Origin: Rubeoparvulum massiliense
GTDB lineage: Bacteria; Bacillota; Bacilli; Rubeoparvulales; Rubeoparvulaceae
DNA: 64,000 bases
Direction: 5' to 3'
Assembly: GCF_001049895.1 (NCBI RefSeq)
Contig: NZ_CVPE01000005.1
Location: 248,001-312,000 of the forward strand
Shown here: piece by piece, positions 52,875 to 61,578 of the stretch
How the letters are laid out: every line of letters starts with the position of its first letter
How positions within the stretch are numbered: position 1 is the stretch's first letter
The notes under the pieces: model-generated
What the model was told of the DNA's origin: nothing
The model's input: the letters and a program-made list of their open reading frames with translations, nothing else
The model's database searches: none
Translations under genes and position numbers: made by a program

Positions 52875-53570
52875 TTGATAAGCAAAGCTGAGCTCGATGG
52901 AAGATATTCTGTTTATGGATCATTTTATCAATTACAGATTGATGAAGATATTATTCTATCTTGCCGAAACCGACTAGAAATCATCGCAAACGATAGTACC
53001 TTATTTACTATTGAAGATTCACTAAAGCATCAGCCAGAGCTGATTGCCATCATGATGAATCCTGGTTCGTCTTCACCAGCGGATAGCACTTATAAGGAGA
53101 GAAGATATACCTCATCCCAGTTACATAAGATTGTTACCAACGAATTGACTCTGGCGAAACCAGATGATACACAGTATCAGATTATGAGACTTATGCTGGA
53201 ACATAATATAAAGCATGTCCGCATTCTTAACCTATCTGATGTAAGAGAGCCGAATAGCCAAAATTTCATGAAGCATCTCAATGGAATCCGCTATGCAGGA
53301 AATACGGTTCATTCCATCTTTTCTATGCAGAGAAAGGATGAACTGTTGGCTTCGATTGACGAAGAGGTCCTGTATCTATTGGCATGGGGAGTGAATCTGA
53401 AGCTAGTAGGATTAGGAAAGCAAGCATTCAATTGTATTTCCTCGAGGCGTTATTGCGGTATCAGAAAAGATGGTAATTTGTACTATCATCCACTTCCGCG
53501 AATCAATAGTAAGCAGAAAGAATGGTTAATAGAGATAGGAAAGCAATTAAAAAGAAGAGAACTACCATAA
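52875..53570 (+). CDS. DUF1643-like protein of unknown function
   Basis: 231 residues from TTG 52875. The segment LIAIMMNPGSSSPADST resembles the LNPS-type motif of DUF1643 proteins, and the rest is alpha/beta with an LKLVGLGKQAF strand-loop near the end. No catalytic motif is known. It is divergent from the AAA/TOPRIM pair and could be an accessory gene of that island. Its stop codon lies inside an 18-bp-stem hairpin. Confidence 0.6.
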   Translation: MISKAELDGRYSVYGSFYQLQIDEDIILSCRNRLEIIANDSTLFTIEDSLKHQPELIAIMMNPGSSSPADSTYKERRYTSSQLHKIVTNELTLAKPDDTQYQIMRLMLEHNIKHVRILNLSDVREPNSQNFMKHLNGIRYAGNTVHSIFSMQRKDELLASIDEEVLYLLAWGVNLKLVGLGKQAFNCISSRRYCGIRKDGNLYYHPLPRINSKQKEWLIEIGKQLKRRELP

Positions 53571-53594
53571 TCGAATATGGTAGTTCTCTTCTTT
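53551..53594. terminator. Bidirectional hairpin joined to half repeat R7
   Basis: A perfect 18-bp stem AAAGAAGAGAACTACCAT, loop AATCGAAT, and its complement. It contains the stop codon of the DUF1643-like gene and continues without a gap into the AT core of a half repeat. Confidence 0.8.
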
Positions 53595-53640
53595 AATGCT
53601 TTAACGCAGTGGGGGTCTACGCAGTGGGGGTCTGACCCCT
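53591..53640. repeat. Half copy R7 of the dispersed repeat with internal duplication
   Basis: Only the AT core (TTTAATGCTTTAACG) and the right arm are present; the right-arm block ACGCAGTGGGGGTCT occurs twice in tandem (53604-53618, 53619-53633), then GACCCCT. Its edge, read on the minus strand as TAGGGG, forms the stop codon of the nucleotidase gene. Confidence 0.85.
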
Positions 53641-55747
53641 ATGGTAAAGTGATGGCCAACTTTTGATTGGGATAAATCAAGTTGGGATTCTTGATGTTGT
53701 TCTCTTTGGCAATATCGAGGTAATGTACATTATATTTTTTCGCAATCTTGATTAGGCAGTCGCCTTTTTGCACCACATAGACAACCGACTTCTTCTCTTC
53801 CGGTTTGGTCTCCTGATCTACTTCAGCCTTCTGCTCTTCAGGCTTCTCTGGCTTCGACTCTACCTGTGGTGTGGGTGTGGTCGTGACAGGAGCTTCAGAA
53901 GGCTCCGGATCTTGCCCTACAACTTCATCTGTTGCTGGTGCTACGACCTTCCCATCCTTAATGACACCTTGCGCTTCTAGCTCTTGAATATTAAGAGCTT
54001 GGTTATATGGTACGGGCAATTTTTGCGTATTGACTAAGTTAATAATCTCATCACGAAGAGGATGATCTAAGTCTACCCCGACGATCTCCCAGTTGTTTGT
54101 TACGACAGGATGGATGGTGCCTTCTTTTTGAATATATTCAGCGAGGTAATCTCGAATCGCCTTGGGTGATTCCCACTTTTTATTGGCTGCTACAAGCTTA
54201 TTCGCCTTTAATCCACTGGAGTAGCGATAATTGTTTACGGCTAAGGTTAATACTTGATCATCCTTTAATGGTTCACCTTTGAATGTTACATCAACGATTC
54301 TCTCACCGACGGGCTTGGATAAGTCTACCTTATACTCTACGCCTTCAAACATATCATAACGATATCCAGGGATATTCTCATCGAAGGAGATGGAGATATC
54401 GCCGGGCTTCCATGTATTATAGTGAGAAGCGGACCATTCCATGAATGCCTTTAACTCTTTGCCTGTTACATCCACTGTATATAAGGTGTTATCAAATTTA
54501 TAGATATTGAATAGGGTTCCATAATTGATATCGCCAGTCTTAATATCGGACTTATCCTGGAATAGGGCCACAGCCGTTACATCAGCTCCGGAGATATCCA
54601 GCTGGACCATCGCGATTAAATCAATCACTGCCGTATCCCGTAGCTTACCTTCTGGAATGCCCAGGATTTCATTCTTAGGCTGGAAGTCTGCAGAAGCTTG
54701 GCCGAAGATGCCTCCCCCTTCAATTCCATCCTCTTCTCCGCCTTCACCCTTGATAAAGTTGATGGTGGTGTCATGCTCTACTTGGATTAGATCACGAATC
54801 TCTTGATCAGGCTCTACGGTTTCCATATCTACGGTTTTCACTGCTCTATCAACGACTACGAGTTTGCCATCTTCTTTTGCTAGATTGAGATCGAATTGAA
54901 CCACATCACGTCCATTATTTCGCGGTGAACCAACGAGCGTATTGCCGATTTGCTCAGCATTCTTCGTATGATTATGACCTAATAAGAGTACATCGATTTC
55001 AGGAACTTCCTTCAATAATTTCTCTGCACCATCGGCACCCGTCTCTTCATCATATTCTGGAATGAAGCCCACGTGGGCGGAGACAATTAGGAGATCCACC
55101 TTCTCCTCTTCCTTAAGAATCTTCGCATATTTCTTACCTATTTCTGCTACCGAACTAAATTGAACAGAGTCTACCTTTTCTCCATCCCACCGTGGGGCAT
55201 TGGGATTGGTGAGACCGAGGATACCGATCTTTACACCATCTTTTTCTATGATCGTATAAGGCTTGGCTAACTCTCTGCCATCCTTATAGACTGCGTTTGC
55301 TGCAAGAACAGGCATCTCTAGTTCTTTGACAATTTTATCAACAAAATTCATGCCAAAATTGAATTCATGATTTCCTAAAACCATGGCATCATATTTCATC
55401 TGATTCAGTACCTTAGTAACGGGATGAACCACATCTAGTTGATTATAGATTGCATCAGCTAGGATCGTCCCCTGATATGTATCGCCATTATCGATGAGAA
55501 TAGTGTTGGGATTCTGAGCCCTTGTTGCCTTTAAGTAAGTAGAGACACGAGCCAAGCCGTTGTTCTTTGATTCCATATCATCCTCATAACTAAAACCGTA
55601 TAGATTGGAATGGGTATCCGAGGTACCAAGAATAGTAATTTGAATAGGCTCTGCTTTTGCCGCTTCGGCGTAGGAAATATTGATTGTACCAAACATACCG
55701 ATAATGAAGGCTAAAACAATGACGACACTTTTTCTAAAGTGTTTCAA
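53639..55747 (-). CDS. Secreted 5'-nucleotidase / cyclic phosphodiesterase with LysM domain
   Basis: 702 residues from TTG 55747 (GGAGGAGG upstream). Signal peptide ending ISYAEA; metallophosphatase domain with ITILGTSDTHSNLYGF, LIDNGDTYQGT, VLGNHEFNFG and LLLGHNHTKNAEQ; then the 5'-nucleotidase C-terminal domain (about 370-560). A Pro/Glu/Lys linker leads to a C-terminal LysM domain (YVVQKGDCLIKIAKKYNVHYLDIAKENNI) for peptidoglycan binding. It resembles YfkN/UshA-type enzymes that hydrolyse 2',3'-cyclic nucleotides and nucleotides outside the cell. The TAG stop is the edge of half repeat R7. Confidence 0.92.
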   Translation of the reverse strand: MKHFRKSVVIVLAFIIGMFGTINISYAEAAKAEPIQITILGTSDTHSNLYGFSYEDDMESKNNGLARVSTYLKATRAQNPNTILIDNGDTYQGTILADAIYNQLDVVHPVTKVLNQMKYDAMVLGNHEFNFGMNFVDKIVKELEMPVLAANAVYKDGRELAKPYTIIEKDGVKIGILGLTNPNAPRWDGEKVDSVQFSSVAEIGKKYAKILKEEEKVDLLIVSAHVGFIPEYDEETGADGAEKLLKEVPEIDVLLLGHNHTKNAEQIGNTLVGSPRNNGRDVVQFDLNLAKEDGKLVVVDRAVKTVDMETVEPDQEIRDLIQVEHDTTINFIKGEGGEEDGIEGGGIFGQASADFQPKNEILGIPEGKLRDTAVIDLIAMVQLDISGADVTAVALFQDKSDIKTGDINYGTLFNIYKFDNTLYTVDVTGKELKAFMEWSASHYNTWKPGDISISFDENIPGYRYDMFEGVEYKVDLSKPVGERIVDVTFKGEPLKDDQVLTLAVNNYRYSSGLKANKLVAANKKWESPKAIRDYLAEYIQKEGTIHPVVTNNWEIVGVDLDHPLRDEIINLVNTQKLPVPYNQALNIQELEAQGVIKDGKVVAPATDEVVGQDPEPSEAPVTTTPTPQVESKPEKPEEQKAEVDQETKPEEKKSVVYVVQKGDCLIKIAKKYNVHYLDIAKENNIKNPNLIYPNQKLAITLP

Positions 55748-55854
55748 ATCAATTCCTCCTCCATATTTTACTTACATTGTAATTCTATCATCCTTTTTAC
55801 TTAAATTGTTGTATTGATTAAGTAAAATTTGTCATATGTGGATGCCGAGTATAA

Positions 55855-55892
55855 GAAAAGAGCAACTGCGAATCAATGCAGTTGCTCTTTTC
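55855..55892. terminator. Bidirectional hairpin joined to half repeat R8
   Basis: A perfect 15-bp stem GAAAAGAGCAACTGC, 8-nt loop GAATCAAT, and its complement ending in TCTTTTC. Same design as 53551-53594: hairpin, then TTCTTTA, then half repeat. Confidence 0.8.
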
Positions 55893-55926
55893 TTTACCGC
55901 TTTAGTGGAGTGGGGGACTGACCCCT
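55892..55926. repeat. Half copy R8 of the dispersed repeat (subtype B arm)
   Basis: AT core CTTTACCGCTTTAG followed by the right arm TGGGGGACTGACCCCT. The edge read on the minus strand (TAGGGG) supplies the stop codon of the split stalk-domain gene. Confidence 0.85.
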
Positions 55927-56176
55927 ATTTAATAAAATGAGCATTGAATAATCCGATATCTGTACTAAACAAATTACGAGAATCTGCGGTGACCCTAATT
56001 GTCATTTTTTGAGCATTCGCAGTATCAAAAGATATCTCCTCTGGGAAGTCACCTGCCTTTACCATTGTAGAATACACCGAATTACCATCAAGAATAAATG
56101 CTACATTAAATGTTAGTACTGTATTCTTACTAGTATCTAGTAATCCAATGGTTGAAATAAATTTTTTATATTCACC

Positions 56177-57582
56177 CACTAGTGTTGCATTAATTTACAC
56201 AGATGATTCAAAATATAAATAATATTCAATATTTATAGGTCCATACAATAAAAAATCCTTTACAATGGAAGGACAGGTGGTTCCTGTCCAAATCCAACGT
56301 AAAGGATCATATACATGGATAAGGATACACTAATTTCGTCATTTGGTAAATGGATTTCTCCCATCAATTTTGACTTTTTTGATGAACAGGTCAAAATACG
56401 GAATCTTGACTATTACACGAAGAAGCTAACGACAGAAGCTTACTTGAAATTGATGCTTCTCGCTCAACTCAATCAATGGGATAGCTTACATGAGATGAGC
56501 GATGCCCTTGTTGATGAAGGTCTTCAGGAAACCGTAGGTTTTCAATCGATTAGCGTATCTCAGCTATCGCGACGGAATCGTGAAATTCCATCGAATGTGA
56601 TGGCCATGATATTCTTCCAACTGGTCAGTAAAATAAAGGCTTTCCATCAAAAGAACCAATCATCCATGCCATTGCATATCATTGATTCAACTACCATCCC
56701 CTTGAATTTAGGGAAGTTTGCTTGGGCGGATTTTCGGAAGACGAAGGCAGGAATCAAAGTCCATCTACGCTTAGTAATGATGGACCAACACATGACCTAT
56801 CCTGACCAACTCACGATTACACCCGCTAAAGAACACGATCGCGGTCAATTGGAAGTCCTCATCGATGACAAGAACGCGACTTATGTGTTTGATCGAGGTT
56901 ACATCGATTACGAACGCTTTGATCGTATGACGGATGACGGCTATTTTTTCGTGTCCCGTTTGAAAGCCAATGCCGTCACTCATCCCATTAAATCCTTTGA
57001 CACCGGTGAAAATCCTGCGATCCTTTCGGATCAAATGGTTTGGCTAGGGACCTCACCAAGCCTTGCAGAGAACGTCTTCCGACTCGTTGAAGTGCTCGAT
57101 CATCGCGGGAAAACACTTCGATTGATTACGAATCGATTTGATATTCTTCCGGAGGAAGTGAGCGAGATCTATCGCGCCCGTTGGGCGATTGAGCTCTTCT
57201 TCAAATGGTTGAAGCAGCATGTGAAGATTAAAACGTTCTATGGTGAAAGTGAAAATGCTGTCAAAAATCAGATCTATACGGCATTGATCGTGTATTGCCT
57301 TCATGTTTTGATTCAGCTAGAGATGAATAGTCAGCGGAAAATACTTCAGATCCAACGTTGGCTCAAACGTTTGCTTTGGAAGCCAGCCAATCAATGGGTT
57401 CGTCGCATGGAGGACCGTACGGTCCCTTAAGAAATGGGATCTGTCGTTGTTGCCCCTTTGATTAAACTGTATAAATATGCCAAATGGACAGAGCCACTTT
57501 TTGTTCGAGTTTTCCTTTTTTAACTTAAAAGTGAGAGAATCAATAAACTAAATATTCTATCTTTATTTATGCAACACTAGTG
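56177..57582 (+). mobile_element. IS4-family insertion sequence, complete
   Basis: 1406 bp with terminal inverted repeats beginning CACTAGTGTTGCAT at both ends. It is flanked by a 9-bp direct duplication ATATTCACC (56168-56176 and 57583-57591). One transposase gene. Ends and duplication are intact, so it may still be mobile. Confidence 0.93.
56315..57430 (+). CDS. IS4-family DDE transposase
   Basis: 371 residues. An N-terminal DUF4372-like domain is followed by the DDE domain: first Asp in LHIIDSTTIPLNL, second in TYVFDRGYIDY, and the YREK-type segment IYRARWAIELFFKWLKQ carrying the Glu. Full length without frameshift, consistent with an active element. Confidence 0.94.
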   Translation: MDKDTLISSFGKWISPINFDFFDEQVKIRNLDYYTKKLTTEAYLKLMLLAQLNQWDSLHEMSDALVDEGLQETVGFQSISVSQLSRRNREIPSNVMAMIFFQLVSKIKAFHQKNQSSMPLHIIDSTTIPLNLGKFAWADFRKTKAGIKVHLRLVMMDQHMTYPDQLTITPAKEHDRGQLEVLIDDKNATYVFDRGYIDYERFDRMTDDGYFFVSRLKANAVTHPIKSFDTGENPAILSDQMVWLGTSPSLAENVFRLVEVLDHRGKTLRLITNRFDILPEEVSEIYRARWAIELFFKWLKQHVKIKTFYGESENAVKNQIYTALIVYCLHVLIQLEMNSQRKILQIQRWLKRLLWKPANQWVRRMEDRTVP

Positions 57583-58185
57583 ATATTCACCCATTAATGG
57601 GAACTCCAACTCACACCAATTTTCTTCTTTTGATCCTGAACTAACGGAAAATGTGAGATAATTACTATACTGGTTTCCAATATTGTCTGCTACCGTTCTC
57701 GATGAATTATATTTGTATGTATAGTCATGCCATGATCCCTTTTGAAAGTTCATCGATTCTATCCCGTTTCCTGGATATACCGCAGTTTCTTCACCGGTTT
57801 CACCAATTAAAACCGTATTCGTTTTCCCATCCCAAGCTACAGGGTAGCCAAGATTTTCACTAATATAGCGTAAGGGGACAAAGGTTGTTCCTTTATGGAT
57901 AAAGGGCTTAAGCTGCTCCTCTTTTGGCATCTTAGAAATTTGATTAATTTTAATATCCTTCACAGTATAGAAAACCTCTATCATTTTTCCACTTACAGCA
58001 AAAGCCGTTAATGAACCAAATATTAATGCACCAGATAAAAATCCAATGATAAATCGCTTCATCGTTATCATCTCCTAAATGGGACTATTTACTATATAAT
58101 ACTTTATATTTACTTTTATGTAAACATGAGTATAAAAATTACATTACTAGCTTTAGCTAGTTGGTTAATCCCACTTTATGAGAAA

Positions 58186-58210
58186 AACTACCGCATACCT
58201 TGCAGTAGTT
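58186..58210 (-). terminator. Terminator-like hairpin between the stalk gene and the IS block
   Basis: On the minus strand AACTACTGCA, loop AGGTA, TGCGGTAGTT, then TTTC. It would stop transcripts leaving the IS3/IS21 block. The rest of 58072-58343 holds the promoter region of the split gene and nothing else I can name. Confidence 0.55.
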
Positions 58211-58377
58211 CCCCTGAATGATATTCTATAAAAATTGTTTAATATTATATCCTAAACAAAACCTTTTTCTACGATGCTTCAATGTTATTCAACAACCGTA
58301 ATACGCGTTCAGACTGCTGAATTGCTTAAGAATATGTACCCCCTGTGTAGTGCAAAATAAAAGTTAAGAGGAGGGAG

Positions 58378-60016
58378 TGCGGACGTTTTCTTGGACCTTA
58401 AACAGCCAACCCCAGACTTCTTCTGTAATCTAAAGGACTCATTCCACCTAGCGATAACTTAATCCGTTTTGATGAATACCACTTTATGTATTCATCAAGT
58501 TGCTTTATGAATTGATTTATTGTAATACCGGTCCAGTGGCGATTGTAAAACATCTCATTTTTGAGTCTGCCAAAGAAGCCTTCACAGGCGGAGTTATCAG
58601 GTGAACAACCTTTCTTTGACATTGAGCGTGTAAGTTGAGCCTTTTCCACTCGTTCTATCCAACCTGGCCAACGATAATGGCTGCCACGGTCTGAATGAAT
58701 TACGGGGTGCTCACCCTCTTTAAGTACAGAGATTGCCTCATCAAGCATTCTATTAACTAATTCAGCATCCGGTGATGTTCCAATGGTCCAACTTACTGGC
58801 AGCCCATCAAGGCAGTCAATTATGGGAGACAGATATATTTTTCCGGCTGGGATATGAAATTCCGTTATATCGCTAAGCCATTTTACATTTGGCTTGTCCG
58901 CATGGAAATCACGATGAATAACATTCGCTACCTCCGGGCTAATTTCACCTTTGTATGAGTTGTATTTCCTGCGCCTTATACTGGGTACGATTAATTGCTC
59001 TTCCTTCATAATCCGGCGAATTACCTTTTCTGATATGACTGTGCCGGCTAATTTAATGACAGAATGGATTCTGCGATAACCGTAACGACTGGAAGATCCA
59101 TTAAATGCTTTCTTTACTTCTTTACGCAAGTCAGCATATTTATCACTTTTGTTCAGGATAAAGGCTTGGTAACAATAGCTGCTTTTGGCCATATGGAGAA
59201 TTTGAAGAAGATCCTTCAGAAAATATTTTTCTCTTAGGGCATTAATCACTATAGCCTTCTCATGATTAGTGAATGTTGCAAGACTAATGCCCTTTTCTTT
59301 TTTTATGATTTCTGCGGCTTTTTCTAATATGTCCCGCTCCAGCTGCAGACGGTAAATTTCTTTTTGAAGTTCATCTACTTGTTTTGTCAGGTGTTCTTTT
59401 TCAGCCAGTAAATCGGTTGTTTGTCCTTCATGTTTGACATCAGTTGATGTATTTGAAACTTTGTCTTTCTTTGTCATTTTTGGTTCGCGTCCTTCTTTTA
59501 AAAGCTGCCTTTTCCAGTTATAAAGGACTTCACGGGATACCCCAATTTCATTAGCAACCTCTTTAGCGGGTTTACTTCTTGAGCACAAGGAAATGACTGC
59601 TTTTTCTTTTTGTTCACGCGTATATTTTATCAGTGATCCTCCTGACCGACAATATTTCTTTTCTTCAGGGGCCAGCTCTTTGATCCAAGCATCAAGTTCA
59701 GGTCTGCTAGGATATCCCAGGATCCTAGCTGTACGGGAAACGCATTTGCCGTGCTCCAAGTAGTAAGCAACAGCCTTTTGGCGTTCTTCTTCGCTGTATT
59801 TTGACTTTCTTATGAAATCCTTATGAAGATCACCATTTTCGATGTATTCTTTGTACCAGTTGATAAGCGCCCCTTTTGAAGGGTATCCTAGTTCACGTAT
59901 TACTGTTGCATAACTCATATCGTACTGTATTACTAACTGGACTGCCTTAATTCTTTCCTGATAGGTAAACATGCGGAACCCCCTGGTTTTATATTAGGTC
60001 CAGGTTTTTGTCCGCA
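58378..60016 (-). mobile_element. IS3-family insertion sequence nested in the IS21 element
   Basis: 1639 bp, ends TG...CA. Inverted repeats: TGCGGAC at both tips, then a diverged stretch, then TTGGACCT / CTGGACCT. It stands between the IS21 left tip and istA. No clear 3-4 bp duplication is seen. Confidence 0.8.
58398..59972 (-). CDS. IS3-family transposase in a single reading frame
   Basis: 524 residues; AGGGGG precedes ATG 59972. Three helix-turn-helix units (about 5-45, 60-100, 115-150), a leucine-rich coiled coil (about 190-225), then an rve integrase core with DDE residues in WLSDITEF, VIHSDRGSHY and DNSACEGFFGRLKNE. Most IS3 elements split this into orfA/orfB joined by frameshifting; here one continuous frame covers both, so no frameshift is needed. 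Confidence 0.92.
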   Translation of the reverse strand: MFTYQERIKAVQLVIQYDMSYATVIRELGYPSKGALINWYKEYIENGDLHKDFIRKSKYSEEERQKAVAYYLEHGKCVSRTARILGYPSRPELDAWIKELAPEEKKYCRSGGSLIKYTREQKEKAVISLCSRSKPAKEVANEIGVSREVLYNWKRQLLKEGREPKMTKKDKVSNTSTDVKHEGQTTDLLAEKEHLTKQVDELQKEIYRLQLERDILEKAAEIIKKEKGISLATFTNHEKAIVINALREKYFLKDLLQILHMAKSSYCYQAFILNKSDKYADLRKEVKKAFNGSSSRYGYRRIHSVIKLAGTVISEKVIRRIMKEEQLIVPSIRRRKYNSYKGEISPEVANVIHRDFHADKPNVKWLSDITEFHIPAGKIYLSPIIDCLDGLPVSWTIGTSPDAELVNRMLDEAISVLKEGEHPVIHSDRGSHYRWPGWIERVEKAQLTRSMSKKGCSPDNSACEGFFGRLKNEMFYNRHWTGITINQFIKQLDEYIKWYSSKRIKLSLGGMSPLDYRRSLGLAV

Positions 60017-60143
60017 CCTCCGGATTGCAATGAAAAAGTGAGAATGCTGCAAGCAGAAAAAAGTGCAAAAAAATAGGCTTGCCAGCCTTCCCGATTTTCC
60101 CTACTGTATTTGGTGCCGAATCAAAACAGTGGAGGTTGAAAGG

Positions 60144-61578
60144 ATGCTGGCAATGCCTATCGTACATACTATCAAAATTTTACGGAATGAGAAATCCTTT
60201 TCCATCAATAAAATCGCCAATACATTGAATATCGCCTGGACGACTGCGAAGAAATATGCGGATGAAGAACAGGTTCCTCAAGAGAAACAGAAAGCCCGGA
60301 CAGGAATGATGTACGACGAGGACTGGGGAGCGATCGTCTCTGACTGGCTGGGAGGACGAGAAGCTAAAGAAAAAGCAACGCAGGAATAACAAGAGCATCT
60401 TTGAAGCGCTACAGAAGAAGAGGTTTAAAGGGTCCTATCGGACCGTTTGCCTGTTCATTCAAGAATGGCGCGAAAGTAAGCAAGAGACCGAGGCCCCTGT
60501 TGACCAAAATATGACACGGCTCAGCCATCCACCGGGCGAGGCCCAACTTGATTTCGGTCAGATGGAGGCAGTGAGGAATGGAGAACTGGTGGATATCCAT
60601 ACTCTCATTTTGTCCCTTCCCTTCAGTAATAGCTTCACCGCGATTCCACTTCCCAGGGAAAATACAGAATGTCTCTTGCATGGGCTTCAGGAAATCTTCA
60701 AGCAGTTTGATTTCGTGCCGAGAAGCATCCGGATCGACAACATGCGTCCAGCTGTCGCCAAAGCTCGCGGCAATGGATCTGAGATGGTCTTCACGGATGA
60801 ATTCATCAAGTTTGCCAACTTCTATGGCTTCACTCCCATCGCCTGCAATCCCCGTTCGGGGAACGAAAAGGGGAACGTAGAGAACAAGGTCGGTTATGTC
60901 CGATACAACTTCATGACCCCCGCTCCTGTCATTGACGACCTAGAACACTTGGGCCGAATCCTGGCCAGGAAATCGGAAGAGGACCGGGAGCGTCTTCACT
61001 ACCAGAAGGAGGTTCCGATCAGAGAACTGTTGGATGAGGAGAAAAAGCATTGTCTTGCCCTGCCGGAGACCGATTATCCAGTGTTCCGAGAGGAGGAGGC
61101 CAAGGTAAACAAATACGGAGAGATCACGTTGGACAAAGAAAAGGTCTATGTGCCGAGGGGAGCCAATTTTGCCAAGCTTCATGTCGTGAAGTACTGGGAC
61201 CGCTTCAAGGACGTTTCTCCATTCGGCGAGATCCTGCTTGAAGACCACCGACCGTATATGGGCAAGACCAGAAAGATTCCGTGGAAGGAAATCCTGACTT
61301 CCCTGATCCGCAAGCCACGTGCAGTGGACAATTCGAGACATATGGAGTACTTGCCACAGAATGTCCGCGAGTACCTCAGCATCCCGGACTTTCGCCTTCG
61401 AAAGGAACGGCTGCGCTGGCTGGTCGGCCTTCTAAGCCATCACAGCATACAGGAAATCGGAGACCAGTTCTATGAGCTGGAGCCTATGTGTTCGGATGAT
61501 TCCGGCTCCCATCCCTATGAAGTGGATTGGTCGAAGTATGACAGTCTTCAGAGCACCGGCAAGGAAGTGGGCGCATGA
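60144..61578 (+). pseudogene. istA: IS21 transposase istA with a one-base frameshift
   Basis: Start ATG 60144 after GGAGG. The N-terminal HTH reads HTIKILRNEKSFSINKIANTLNIAWTTAKKY. At 60350-60352 one extra G in CTGGGAGGAC shifts the frame. Without it the protein continues DWLEDEKLKKKQRRNNKSIFEALQ into the rest, which includes the integrase core (QLDFGQME, RIDNMRPAV, GNEKGNVENKVGYVRYN). The downstream fragment is intact to 61578. Sequencing error in a G run is the alternative to true inactivation. Confidence 0.88.

Larger units (their letters stand above)
55925..58071 (-). pseudogene. Stalk-domain secreted protein split by an IS4-type insertion
   Basis: The 5' part (57583-58071; likely start ATG 58062) encodes a signal peptide and a copper-amine-oxidase-N1-like stalk domain (IHKGTTFVPLRYISENLGYPVAWDG), then a beta domain ending CELEFPLMGEY. 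The 3' part (55925-56176) resumes MGEYKKFISTIGLLDTSK and ends GLFNAHFIK, an NPCBM-like fold. Removing the 1406-bp IS and one copy of the 9-bp duplication restores one open frame of about 240 residues across the junction. As it stands, translation stops just inside the IS at 57577. Confidence 0.9.
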
